Shown here piece after piece: positions 16,358 to 24,492 of a stretch of 46,186 nucleotides of DNA (positions within the stretch are counted from its first letter, which is position 1; each line of letters opens with the position of its first letter). The notes beneath the pieces were generated by a model. It ran no database searches. It saw only the letters and a program-made list of their open reading frames with translations, and was not told the origin of the DNA. The translations under genes were made by a program, and so were the position numbers. The stretch is from Bacillota bacterium (GTDB taxonomy: Bacteria > Bacillota > Clostridia > Oscillospirales > Ruminococcaceae), in contig JAEWWT010000017.1 of NCBI GenBank assembly GCA_023396225.1, forward strand, positions 1-46,186. Reading direction: 5' to 3'.

Positions 16358-17917
16358 TTATCCAAGTATTTTCTTTAAATCTTCTTCAGGTGTGCTGATT
16401 GGAGTAATATTATAATTATCAATCAGTACTTGTAATACATTTGGTGAAACAAAAGCAGGAAGTGTTGGACCGAGATATATATTCTTTATACCTAAGAACA
16501 GAAGAGTAAGAAGAATTGCTACTGCCTTCTGTTCATACCATGAAAGTATCAATGAAAGCGGAAGATCATTTACTCCGCAGTTAAATGCCTCTGCAAGAGC
16601 TAATGCAACCTTGATTGCACTGTATGAGTCATTACATTGTCCCATATCCAGTATTCTTGGAAGGCCTTCAATCTCACCAAGTTTAAGATCGTTAAGACGG
16701 TACTTTCCGCAAGCAAGTGTCATAATAATTGTATCCATTGGAGTTTGTTTAGCAAACTCTGTATAATAGCTTCTTCCCGGTGCCGCTCCGTCACATCCTC
16801 CGATGAGGAAGAAATGTCTGATCTTACCCTTCTTGACAAGATCAATAATTTTACCGGCATTGGAGAGAACAGTACCATGTCCAAAGCCTGTTGTAACAGT
16901 ATTTCCTCCATTAATACCTGTCATTGGATGATCTTCATCATACCCACCGCATTCAAGAGCCTTTTCAATTACCGGTGTAAAATCCTTATCCTCGCCGATG
17001 TGAACAAGTTCTGGATATGATACAACAGATGTTGTAAATACTCTGTCAGCATAGCTTTGTCTTACAGGCATAAGGCAGTTTGTGGTAAATAAAATTGGTG
17101 CAGGTATATTGTGAAATTCAAATTGCTGACTTTGCCATGCTGTACCGAAGTTTCCCTTTAAATGAGGATATTCCTTTAACTTAGGATAACCATGTGCAGG
17201 AAGCATTTCACTATGTGTATAGATGTTGATTCCTTTATCCTTTGTCTGCTCAAGCAAAAGCTTAAGGTCGTGAAGGTCATGACCACTGATAACAATAAAT
17301 GGACCTTTTTCAATAGTGAGAGGTACCTCGGTTGGTACAGGCGTACCATAGCTTTCTGTATTTGCCTCATCAAGCAATTCCATACATTTGTAGTTTGCTT
17401 CACCAGTCTTTAATGCAAGCGGCAAAAGCTTATCCATACCATAATCTTCACCGATTGCACTCATGCCTTCATAGAAGAATGATGTAACTTCATCATCAGT
17501 AAAACCAAGCGCAAACGCATGGAAAGCATAAGCTGCCATTCCACGAAGACCAAATAGAATCAGAGATTTTAACGAGCGGATATCCTCATTATCCTCCCAT
17601 ATATTTTGTACATTGTAATTTTCAGTTCCTTTTGCAATCCTTTCTTTTTCCGCATTTACTTCATCAATAAGCTTTTTAATAGTATCATTATAAAAATTAA
17701 CGTTTGTGATTGTAGTAAACAAGCCCTTAATTATAAGTTCATCTGATGCTGTTGTTGATTTGTTGGACTTTACAGCCCTTGCAAGTCCAATCATCGCACT
17801 TGTTAATTCATCCTGATAATTTGCTGTATCTGATTTTTTTCCGCATACACCAGCCTTTCCTTCGCATCCGCTGTTATGTGCAGTCTGCTGACATTGAAAA
17901 CAAAACATATCCTTCAT
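16358..17917 (-). CDS. hcp: Hybrid cluster protein / hydroxylamine reductase (copy 1)
   Basis: This 519-residue protein has the N-terminal cysteine motif MFCFQCQQTAHNSGCEGKAGVCGKK, which binds the first Fe-S cluster. The hybrid Fe-S-O cluster ligands are in GHDLHDL, FTTNCLMP, LIGGCDGAAPGRSYYTEF, TLACGKYR and MGQCNDSYSA. All expected blocks are present. The enzyme is associated with hydroxylamine or nitric oxide reduction and protection from nitrosative stress. The ribosome-binding site AGAAAGGA belongs to repeat copy C. The cupin gene upstream (18074-18409) is in the same direction and is probably cotranscribed. A paralogue is at 43647-45275. Confidence 0.93.
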   Translation of the reverse strand: MKDMFCFQCQQTAHNSGCEGKAGVCGKKSDTANYQDELTSAMIGLARAVKSNKSTTASDELIIKGLFTTITNVNFYNDTIKKLIDEVNAEKERIAKGTENYNVQNIWEDNEDIRSLKSLILFGLRGMAAYAFHAFALGFTDDEVTSFFYEGMSAIGEDYGMDKLLPLALKTGEANYKCMELLDEANTESYGTPVPTEVPLTIEKGPFIVISGHDLHDLKLLLEQTKDKGINIYTHSEMLPAHGYPKLKEYPHLKGNFGTAWQSQQFEFHNIPAPILFTTNCLMPVRQSYADRVFTTSVVSYPELVHIGEDKDFTPVIEKALECGGYDEDHPMTGINGGNTVTTGFGHGTVLSNAGKIIDLVKKGKIRHFFLIGGCDGAAPGRSYYTEFAKQTPMDTIIMTLACGKYRLNDLKLGEIEGLPRILDMGQCNDSYSAIKVALALAEAFNCGVNDLPLSLILSWYEQKAVAILLTLLFLGIKNIYLGPTLPAFVSPNVLQVLIDNYNITPISTPEEDLKKILG

Positions 17918-17927
17918 AAAAATCTAC

Positions 17928-17989
17928 ATTCCTTTCTGCTATTTGTTTTTATTTTGCAACAAACAGCTACGTGAAAAGTATTTTCACGC
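17928..17989 (-). repeat. Two-hairpin MITE-like element, copy C
   Basis: ATTCCTTTCTGC (17928-17939), a short AT-rich loop and CGTGAAAAGTATTTTCACG (17970-17988) match copies A and B. The element lies between cupin and hcp and provides the hcp ribosome-binding site. Confidence 0.75.
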
Positions 17990-18073
17990 ATACCTCTTAT
18001 ATTAAAATAGTAAAAGATGCATTACATCCTCAATAGAATATCCAATCAGTAAAAATATATTATTAAATTGTTA

Positions 18074-18409
18074 CTATTCGGGGAAAATGACTGTAAGAAT
18101 CATCTTGAAATCTTCAGCCGCATAAACAGCATGAGGCTTTTTTGCAGGCATAATAATGCTTTCTCCTGATGACAATGTGTGTCTTGTACCATCAATAACA
18201 AATTCCCCAGTGCCTTCAATTACTGATACCATTGCATCTCCAGCAGAATCATGGGCGCTTATTTCCTCACATTTTGAGAATGCAAATAATGTTACGCTTA
18301 CATGCTTATTCTGTGCTAAAGTTTTACTTACAACCTGACCTTGCTGAACCTGAACTTCCTCAGTAAAGTGCAAAGCTTTTTCATGCTCTACGTTTTTAAT
18401 ATAAGCCAT
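18074..18409 (-). CDS. Cupin-domain protein (copy 1)
   Basis: This 111-residue single cupin contains SKCEEISAHDSAGDAMVSVIEGTGEFVIDGTRHTLSSGESIIMPAKKPHAV. It has the G(X)5HXH-like and PXXXPH blocks, with His residues that could bind a metal. Start ATG 18409 (MAYIKN) follows GAAAGGAGA; the longer frame crosses the promoter. It is upstream of hcp copy 1 by 156 bp in the same orientation. A CRP-type operator and -10 box lie in front of it. A second cupin at 43314-43628 has the same position relative to the other hcp. The specific function is unknown, possibly a metal- or NO-related accessory protein. Confidence 0.85.
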   Translation of the reverse strand: MAYIKNVEHEKALHFTEEVQVQQGQVVSKTLAQNKHVSVTLFAFSKCEEISAHDSAGDAMVSVIEGTGEFVIDGTRHTLSSGESIIMPAKKPHAVYAAEDFKMILTVIFPE

Positions 18410-18447
18410 ATAACAATCTCCTTTCTGACTCGCGTTTTTGTAGCTTA

Positions 18448-18490
18448 ATAATAACATAATAAAAGTTAAATATATGTTGTTTTTCCAACG
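18448..18490 (-). promoter_or_regulatory. CRP/FNR-type operator and promoter of cupin-hcp copy 1
   Basis: On the minus strand CGTTGGAAAAACAACA (18490-18475) is followed after exactly 21 bp by TATTAT (18453-18448). The arrangement matches that at 43208-43250 base for base in spacing. No good -35 is present, as expected for an activator-dependent promoter. Confidence 0.7.
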
Positions 18491-18551
18491 TTTTATTATA
18501 TTTATTCAGTTTTATTATATGATTATATAATAACCAAAAAAGAAAAAATAT

Positions 18552-18592
18552 TGCAGTAATCTGTATTTAATACAAATTACTGCAATATTATA
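18552..18592 (-). terminator. Terminator of the small ORF unit
   Basis: A 13-bp stem ATATTGCAGTAAT/ATTACTGCAATAT is followed on the minus strand by TTTTTTCTTTTTTT. The sequence 18593-18729 holds nothing recognisable; a tRNA was considered and rejected. Confidence 0.75.
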
Positions 18593-18729
18593 GCTTGTCG
18601 ATGATTAATATGTTGCCTTGTGCTACAGCTTTGCCACTTCACCAGTTGTATATTGGAATAGAAATTTTATAATACATGATAACACAACGTCATAGTAGAT
18701 TACCGTTATGCTCGTAATGTAAACAGGTT

Positions 18730-18984
18730 TTATTTAATTTTTCCTTTGCCTTTCTTGCGCAATTCGGACTCCTGCTTTTGTAACCGACCAAGACGTTTAC
18801 CTTTGTTTATACATTCTTCTTCCTTTTCAATTTTATCTTTCAGAAGAGACATAAACGTCAGGTATGCTCTTTCGTTAGACGTTTTAAGTTCTTCAGCAAT
18901 TTGGCTTATTTGCAGAAAATCATTAACAATTCTATTTCCTTCATCATCGTTCCATTCATGACGTTCAAGAACATTTTTTCTCAT
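18730..18984 (-). CDS. Small charged protein, unknown; in-frame stop just upstream
   Basis: An 84-codon ORF encodes a highly charged, probably helical protein (LERHEWNDDEGNRIVNDFL..., KDKIEKEEECINKGKRLGRL...). Not recognised. Its own ATG has no ribosome-binding site. In the same frame, a well-placed ATG at 19014 behind GGGAGG (19028-19023) opens MSNATDKI and meets TAA at 18990-18988, one codon before this ATG. The original gene probably ran from 19014 and has acquired a stop, or the ORF is translated by reinitiation. A dyad at 19109-19128 and a terminator at 18552-18592 show it was a stand-alone unit. Confidence 0.5.
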   Translation of the reverse strand: MRKNVLERHEWNDDEGNRIVNDFLQISQIAEELKTSNERAYLTFMSLLKDKIEKEEECINKGKRLGRLQKQESELRKKGKGKIK

Positions 18985-19413
18985 TTTTTAAATTTTATCT
19001 GTTGCATTTGACATAAAAAAATCCTCCCGTTAAATTTTAACTTATAATAAATAACCTGCAGTTTAAACCACCTGATAAAATCCTGTTTACCTACGTAATA
19101 ATGGCATCGTTGTATGTCTACATACAACCTGACCAAACAACCCCGACAAAATCAAAAAAAATCTAAATCGACCGAACACGAAATCTCAGTTTCTATTCTG
19201 TAATCTCGCATTTAAAACACTAACATTGACTTATTTTTACTTTCCATAAATTATACACTATATTTCCTGTAATTTCAACATAATAAAAGAAAAAAACTAT
19301 ATTTCAAGTCTTTTTTCTTTTTTATTTAAAATTTAGTATTAATAGTCCCGCAAAGCTGTTTTCTCAAGTTTTCCTGCTTCAGCGTGAGATACTCAGACGT
19401 CTTTATATTGTTT
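18985..19413 (-). promoter_or_regulatory. Upstream region of the small ORF with perfect palindrome
   Basis: It contains the interrupted reading-frame start (19014), GGGAGG, and the palindrome GTTGTATGTCTACATACAAC (19109-19128) with 9-bp arms, a likely repressor site. An A/T-rich inverted repeat at about 19279-19323 may terminate the urease operon, but no strong terminator follows ureC. Confidence 0.5.
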
Positions 19414-21132
19414 TTAAAACAGAAAATATCTTCTTGAAAGTGGAAGCTTTTCAGATGGTTTACTGTCGACCTGAACTCCGTTGAGCTTAACCATATATGT
19501 TTCAGAATCAACCTGAATATCTGGTGTTGCATTATTTAAAATCATATCTTTCTTTCCCACTGTACGGCAGTTCTTGACAGGTAGAACTATTTTTTCAAGT
19601 CCTAGCACTTCTTTAATTCCCTTATCATAGGCAGCTTTGCTGACAAATGTAATTGATGTGCGGCTTTTTGCCTTTCCATATGCACCCCACATATTTTTCA
19701 TAATTACTGGCTGTGGAGTAGGAATTGAAGCATTTGCATCACCCATTTTTGCTGCTGCAATAAATCCTGATTTCAACACCATATCCGGTTTGACTCCGAA
19801 AAATCTTGGATCCCAGATAACAAGGTCAGCAATTTTTCCTTTTTCAATTGAACCAATATATTCAGAAACTCCATGTGCTATTGCAGGATTAATTGTATAT
19901 TTAGCAACATATCTTCTTGCACGGAAATTATCATTTCCCTTGCCCTCAGCTTCGGGAAGCTGTCCCCTCTGCTTTTTCATTTTATCTGCACACTGCCATG
20001 CTCTCATTATAACCTCAGCAGGACGTCCCATAGCCTGTGAATCTGAGTTGATTATTGAAATCGCTCCCATGTCGTGAAGAATATCTTCAGCAGCAAGAGT
20101 TCCGTAACGAATTCTGGACTTTGCAAAAGCAACATCCTCAGGAAGATTTGGATCAAGGTGATGACATACCATAATCATATCAAGATGTTCATCTATAGTG
20201 TTAACTGAAAATGGCATAGTAGGACTTGTTGATGACGGCATTACGTTAGGAAGGCCTGCCGCCTTGATAATGTCAGGGGCATGACCACCACCTGCGCCCT
20301 CGGTATGATATGTATGAATTGCTCTTCCTGCAATTGCATCTCTTGTGGATTCAAAATAACCTGCTTCATTAAGCGTATCAGTATGAATTGTAATCTGTAT
20401 GTCGTATTTGTCAGCAACATTCAAACTTGTATTTATTGCAGATGGGGTTGTTCCCCAATCCTCATGTAGCTTTAATCCCACTGCACCAGCCTCAACCTGT
20501 TCGATAAGTGGCTCTTCCGAAGAAGCATTAGCTTTTCCGAAAAATCCGAAATTCATTGGAAAATCCTCAACTGCCTCAAGCATTTTATGCAAATTGAATT
20601 TACCGGGAGTGCAGGTTGTTGCAAATGTTCCTACTGCCGGACCTGTGCCTCCGCCAATCATCGTTGTCATTCCTGAATAAAGTGAAGTTTCAACCTGCTG
20701 AGGGCAAATATAATGAACATGCGTATCAATTCCGCCTGCTGTAACAATCATTCCCTCACCTGCAATAACCTCTGTTCCAGCGCCGACAACAAGATCAGGA
20801 TCAACACCGTTCATAACATCGGGGTTTCCAGATTTGCCTATGCCTGCAATTTTACCGTCCTTAATGCCGATATCAGCCTTTACAATGCCCCAGTAATCAA
20901 GAATAAGTGCATTTGTAATAAGCATATCAATGGCACCATTTTCCCCGGTAATATCTGAATTCTGTCCCATACCGTCACGAATTGTTTTTCCGCCGCCGAA
21001 TTTCATCTCATCGCCGTAAACAGTATAATCCTTTTCAGCCTCAATAAATAAATCTGTATCACCAAGACGAACTTTATCTCCAATAGTAGGACCATACATA
21101 GAAATATATTCTTTTTTATCAATTGATTTCAT
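19414..21132 (-). CDS. ureC: Urease subunit alpha
   Basis: This 572-residue catalytic subunit hydrolyses urea to ammonia and carbamate at a dinickel site. Nickel ligands are visible: GGIDTHVHYICPQQ (His 138, 140), the carbamylated Lys 221 in GLKLHEDWG, His 250 in ITIHTDT, His 276 in HTYHTEGAGGGHAPD, and Asp 364 in NSDSQAMGR. The flap Cys/His MVCHHLDPNLPEDVAFAKSRIR (323-325) is intact. AAGGAGATACGGAA precedes the ATG. It follows ureA and ureB with short gaps. The assembly genes ureD, E, F and G are absent here. Confidence 0.97.
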   Translation of the reverse strand: MKSIDKKEYISMYGPTIGDKVRLGDTDLFIEAEKDYTVYGDEMKFGGGKTIRDGMGQNSDITGENGAIDMLITNALILDYWGIVKADIGIKDGKIAGIGKSGNPDVMNGVDPDLVVGAGTEVIAGEGMIVTAGGIDTHVHYICPQQVETSLYSGMTTMIGGGTGPAVGTFATTCTPGKFNLHKMLEAVEDFPMNFGFFGKANASSEEPLIEQVEAGAVGLKLHEDWGTTPSAINTSLNVADKYDIQITIHTDTLNEAGYFESTRDAIAGRAIHTYHTEGAGGGHAPDIIKAAGLPNVMPSSTSPTMPFSVNTIDEHLDMIMVCHHLDPNLPEDVAFAKSRIRYGTLAAEDILHDMGAISIINSDSQAMGRPAEVIMRAWQCADKMKKQRGQLPEAEGKGNDNFRARRYVAKYTINPAIAHGVSEYIGSIEKGKIADLVIWDPRFFGVKPDMVLKSGFIAAAKMGDANASIPTPQPVIMKNMWGAYGKAKSRTSITFVSKAAYDKGIKEVLGLEKIVLPVKNCRTVGKKDMILNNATPDIQVDSETYMVKLNGVQVDSKPSEKLPLSRRYFLF

Positions 21133-21144
21133 TTCCGTATCTCC

Positions 21145-21513
21145 TTAAATAAAATTTTTACAGCTTGCTTTTTCAAGAGAAGCTTTTAAAGTTGCATCGT
21201 TAATCTGTGCATCTGTAAGATTATTATGACCTTTTACTCTACGGTTTCCTGCAATTGCAACCAGTTCAACTTCTTTTTCCTCATTTGGTTCAAAACGAAC
21301 AGCTGTACCTGACGGAATGTCAAGTCTGTATCCGTATGCCTGTTCTCGAGCAAATGAAAGATACTTATTTGTTTCAAAAAAGTGGAAATGAGAACCTACC
21401 TGAATAGGACGGTCTCCTTTATTTATAACCTTAATGGTTTTAGTATCAAGTCCTTTATTAATTTCAACTCTTGCTGTACGTGCTATTATTTCTCCAGGAA
21501 TCATATGTAACAT
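21145..21513 (-). CDS. ureB: Urease subunit beta
   Basis: A 122-residue protein starting MIPGEIIA after a short N-terminal extension. The motif VGSHFHFFETNKYLSFAREQAYGYRLDIPSGTAVRFEPNEEKEVELVAIAGNRRVKGHNNLTD is the standard urease beta core. It is not fused to gamma, as in most bacteria outside Helicobacter. GGGAGATGTTACAT precedes the start. It sits between ureA (5 bp) and ureC (12 bp). Confidence 0.96.
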   Translation of the reverse strand: MLHMIPGEIIARTARVEINKGLDTKTIKVINKGDRPIQVGSHFHFFETNKYLSFAREQAYGYRLDIPSGTAVRFEPNEEKEVELVAIAGNRRVKGHNNLTDAQINDATLKASLEKASCKNFI

Positions 21514-21518
21514 CTCCC

Positions 21519-21821
21519 TTATTTAATCGGATTATGGACGGTTACAAGCTTTGTTCCGTCCTCAAAAGTTGCTTCGATCTGAACCTCGGTAATCATTTCA
21601 GCTATTCCCTCTATAACATCATTTCTTTTAAGCAAAGTTGTTCCAAGCTCCATAAGATCACGAACGCTTCTTCCTTCTCGTGCCATTTCCATAAGCTCGG
21701 AAGTAATGTATGCTTCTGCTTCAACATAGTTCAACTTTAAACCCTTTGATTTTCTCTGCTTTGCAAGCCTACCCGCAGTATGCAGCATAAGTTTTTCAAT
21801 TTCTCTTGAAGTAAGTCTCAT
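21519..21821 (-). CDS. ureA: Urease subunit gamma
   Basis: A 100-residue protein, MRLTSREIEKLMLHTAGRLAKQRKSKGLKLNYVEAEAYI, the standard start of urease gamma. The conserved end (GTKLVTVHNPI) is present. Length is normal. GGAGGATATAATT precedes the ATG. It is the first of the three structural genes, directly after the foldase gene. Confidence 0.97.
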   Translation of the reverse strand: MRLTSREIEKLMLHTAGRLAKQRKSKGLKLNYVEAEAYITSELMEMAREGRSVRDLMELGTTLLKRNDVIEGIAEMITEVQIEATFEDGTKLVTVHNPIK

Positions 21822-21844
21822 AATTATATCCTCCCTGTTTCATT

Positions 21845-22597
21845 TTATGTTTTATTTATTGTGACATTATATTTTGTCTTAAGCTCATTTAGCTTTTCGT
21901 CGTAAAGCTCCTGCTGTTTTAATGACGTAAGATTCTCTTTAATTTTCTTGCTTACCTCATCAAATGGCATAATGTCTGGAGCTGTTTTATCTGTTACAAT
22001 TAAAATATGATAACCAAATTGGGTTTTGACAGGCTTGCTTAGTTCATTTATCGGAAGGCTGAATGCAGCTTTGTCAAATTCCTCTGTCATCATTCCGTGC
22101 TTGAAATAACCAATCTCTCCGCCATTTTCTTTGGACGGGCATATTGAATTATTTGATGCTGCATCCTCAAATGTAATTTTACCGTCATGAATATCGGCTG
22201 CGATTGATTCAGCCTGAATTTCACTGTCAACAAGAATATGCTTTACTGAAACTGTTTCTTCAAGAGCAAACTTGTCGGAATTCTCATTATAGAATTTTTT
22301 GGCTTCATCATCACTTACAGGATCGGTTTTGAGCGTTTCAGCAAGAACCATCTGAGTAAGTATCTGCTCTTTGATATCGCTTATTTTATTTATAAAATCT
22401 TCGCTTTTATCTATACCATGTTCACATGCATATTTTGAAAAAGCAGAAAATGCAACCTTTTGCTCAAGTAGCTGTTTTCTGCCTTCATCTGTTTCAAAAT
22501 ATATTCGCTTGTCCACAGGATAACGTTCAATAATTCTGTTAAGGTCGCTGTCACTTATTGTTTTACCGTTAATAACAGCATGAATTTTTTCACTCAC
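21845..22597 (-). CDS. Parvulin-type peptidyl-prolyl isomerase
   Basis: A 250-residue protein with an N-terminal SurA/PrsA-like helical part (VINGKTISDSDLNRIIERYP) and a C-terminal parvulin domain of about 90 residues (VSVKHILVDSEIQAESIAADIHDGKITFEDAASNNSICPSKENGGEIGYFKHGMMTEEFDKAAFSLPINELSKPVKTQFGYHILIV). It lacks a signal peptide or lipobox, so it should be cytoplasmic, unlike PrsA. The start is GTG behind GAGGGGGATAGAA. It lies between amiF and ureA, suggesting help in folding or assembly of urease or the amidase. NifM, a PPIase for nitrogenase, is a precedent; the role here is inference. Confidence 0.85.
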   Translation of the reverse strand: MSEKIHAVINGKTISDSDLNRIIERYPVDKRIYFETDEGRKQLLEQKVAFSAFSKYACEHGIDKSEDFINKISDIKEQILTQMVLAETLKTDPVSDDEAKKFYNENSDKFALEETVSVKHILVDSEIQAESIAADIHDGKITFEDAASNNSICPSKENGGEIGYFKHGMMTEEFDKAAFSLPINELSKPVKTQFGYHILIVTDKTAPDIMPFDEVSKKIKENLTSLKQQELYDEKLNELKTKYNVTINKT

Positions 22598-22629
22598 TTC
22601 TATCCCCCTCTTTCCTCAATGAAATTATT

Positions 22630-22675
22630 TTATTCGATTGCAAGCAACCTTAATGGTTACTTGCAAATCGAATAA
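22630..22675 (-). other. Intercistronic hairpin between amiF and foldase
   Basis: TTATTCGAT...CAAG.AACC pairs with GGTT.CTTG...ATCGAATAA around TTAAT. The long stem lacks a T-run adequate for a classical terminator. It is more likely an mRNA stability or processing element, or a partial terminator. Confidence 0.6.
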
Positions 22676-22690
22676 AAATAATAATTTTGA

Positions 22691-23695
22691 TTATTTTCCG
22701 AATCTGCCGCCTGTTGTAGGATAGCCGTAAATTGTACCATCTTTGATTGTCATATCATCTTCCCATGGGAGATGATACTTTCCATCTGCAAGATCCTTGA
22801 TATATGTAAGCATTGTATCAGGCTGTCCGCCAGGATATGCAACATACCCTCTATGACCTAGATTATAAATATTGTTTTCAAGACCCCATGTTCTTCTTGC
22901 AGCATCTGCCTGTCCGGGATAAATTTCAGCTGTCACAATTTCCCAAGGGTTTCTCTGACCCTGTACAAGAACAGTGCCATCAAAGTTTGTAACCTGACCT
23001 TCGCCAAAATAATAAAATACTCCGTCATAGCCTGCAAGGTTTACCGCAACAGTATACATAAGGTTATGCCAAGCATTAGATCTGTTTGTGAGAATCCACT
23101 GTTCATTTACCTGTGTGCTGTAACCTGAAATACGGATATATACGTTACAGCCTTTATAAGCTGCTTCTCTTGCAAGTTCAGGAATCATACCATCATGGCA
23201 GATACAAACTGCAAGCTTGCTTCCGCCTGGGCCTTCACATACAGGCATACCCAAATCTCCTGGATACCATGGCTCAATTGGATTCCAAGGAAATAGCTTA
23301 CGGTATTTAAGGCAGATTTCTCCGTCGGGATTAATAATAATAGCTGTGTTATAAGGGTTTTTATCAGGGTCAGGGTTACGTTCCATTATGGAGAATACAC
23401 CATAAATGCCCTCTTCTTTACAAGCCTTCGCAAACGTATCCGTTTCAGGTCCAGGAACATCACAAAGAAATTCCTCTGTCAGCCATTTTGCTGTGTTAAG
23501 CCCCTGTGTACTGTATTCAGGAAAAACAATCAGCTCAAGACCAGGATAACCTGCTTTTGTTGCATGAAGTGTTTTAACAATACTCTCAATCTGCTTGTCA
23601 ATGTCTGCTCTTGAATTAACAACAGGAACAGGAAACTGAATTGCTGCTACTAAAAAACCATTTTCAGGCTTGCTCATACTACCAATGCTTCCCAT
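22691..23695 (-). CDS. amiF: Formamidase (AmiF), nitrilase superfamily
   Basis: This 334-residue protein is the same length as, and appears very similar throughout to, Helicobacter pylori AmiF as I remember it: start MGSIGSM, end IYGYPTTGGRFGK. The nitrilase catalytic triad is intact: Glu 60 in VFPEYSTQG, Lys 133 in KYRKLFPWNP and Cys 166 in AVCICHDGM. It hydrolyses formamide to formate and ammonia in the cytoplasm. In this operon it links amide nitrogen to urea uptake and urease. Gene order P-II, amiF, foldase, ureABC suggests one nitrogen-scavenging regulon. Confidence 0.95.
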   Translation of the reverse strand: MGSIGSMSKPENGFLVAAIQFPVPVVNSRADIDKQIESIVKTLHATKAGYPGLELIVFPEYSTQGLNTAKWLTEEFLCDVPGPETDTFAKACKEEGIYGVFSIMERNPDPDKNPYNTAIIINPDGEICLKYRKLFPWNPIEPWYPGDLGMPVCEGPGGSKLAVCICHDGMIPELAREAAYKGCNVYIRISGYSTQVNEQWILTNRSNAWHNLMYTVAVNLAGYDGVFYYFGEGQVTNFDGTVLVQGQRNPWEIVTAEIYPGQADAARRTWGLENNIYNLGHRGYVAYPGGQPDTMLTYIKDLADGKYHLPWEDDMTIKDGTIYGYPTTGGRFGK

Positions 23696-23756
23696 GGTAA
23701 TACCTCCTTAATAATATATAATTTATTATAAGAACATACTGTTCTTATTCCCAATT

Positions 23757-24086
23757 TTAAATCATTTTACCAATGCTTATCTGATAGGAATTTAAAACTG
23801 GAATTACAAATATACGTCCGTCACCCTGTGCATTGGTACTGTTGACAAGAGTTATTATCGTAACAATTTTATCAACATCTTCGTCATTAGCCTCAATAAT
23901 AATCAAACGCTTTGCCATCATCTGAGACTGCATTATAAAATGACCGGTTGAATCGTTGATGTCTATCGGTTTCTTGCCCTTACCCATAACTCTTTTACTT
24001 GTCATTGCAAAAAAGCCTGTTGCCTCAAGAGCCATCTTTGTATCTTCAACCTTTGACGTACGAATGATTGCAATAATTTCTTTCAT
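23757..24086 (-). CDS. P-II family regulator, NifI2-like
   Basis: This 109-residue P-II fold protein starts MKEIIAIIRTSKVEDTKMALEATGFFAMTSKRVMGKGKK, resembling NifI2 (GlnB-like protein of the nif operon in methanogens and clostridia). The C-terminal ATP-binding strand is GDGRIFVIPVLNSYQI. The T-loop has no Tyr at the GlnB uridylylation position. It is cotranscribed with the NifI1-like gene, and both lie between urtE and amiF. There is no nitrogenase here, so the pair probably senses 2-oxoglutarate/energy state to control urea uptake or hydrolysis, which is inference. Confidence 0.85.
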   Translation of the reverse strand: MKEIIAIIRTSKVEDTKMALEATGFFAMTSKRVMGKGKKPIDINDSTGHFIMQSQMMAKRLIIIEANDEDVDKIVTIITLVNSTNAQGDGRIFVIPVLNSYQISIGKMI

Positions 24087-24130
24087 TGATACTGCACATC
24101 CTTTTGTGTTATACTTAACAAATTATAAAC

Positions 24131-24454
24131 CTATACGCCGGCTTTTCTTGAACTTATGGTATATGCTTTTTCAACTGGAAGAACGAAAATTCGTCCGTCA
24201 CCCATTGTTCCTCCGTTGGTTTTTGCATTATCCATAATAATTTGGCATACATTCTTTTCGTCCTCATCATCGATAATCAGCAAAAGCATAATCTTCGGCA
24301 ACTCGTCATATCTGACTGAACCTATCATAATTCCCTTCTGCTTACCTCTGCCGTAAACGTCAATTTCGGTAACAGAGTTGAATCCCTGCTCAGAAAGAGC
24401 ATCAATAACTTCTCTTGACTTTTCGGGTCTGATAATTGCTCTGACCATCTTCAT
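24131..24454 (-). CDS. P-II family regulator, NifI1-like
   Basis: This 107-residue protein, MKMVRAIIRPEKSREVIDALSEQGFNSVTEIDVYGRGKQKGI, has the NifI1-type start. The T-loop GIMIGSVRYDELPKIMLLLIIDDED and the end GDGRIFVLPVEKAYTI match the family. ATG 24454 is preferred over the GTG at 24469 because the family starts here; AAAGGTGAG is somewhat far upstream (about 12 nt). It lies 38 bp downstream of urtE. It probably forms a hetero-oligomer with the following NifI2-like protein, as NifI1/NifI2 do. Confidence 0.87.
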   Translation of the reverse strand: MKMVRAIIRPEKSREVIDALSEQGFNSVTEIDVYGRGKQKGIMIGSVRYDELPKIMLLLIIDDEDEKNVCQIIMDNAKTNGGTMGDGRIFVLPVEKAYTISSRKAGV

Positions 24455-24492
24455 AATTGATATTCTCACCTTTCTATGATGTTTTGCAAAGA

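Noticed and set aside
18600..18690. Possible tRNA-like sequence (ACTGGTGAAGTGGC on the minus strand)
   Set aside because: No acceptor stem, anticodon arm or T-arm could be built.
20281..20680. Plus-strand ORFs inside ureC and other large minus-strand genes
   Set aside because: They lie opposite well-conserved coding sequence, have no ribosome-binding sites and no recognisable proteins.
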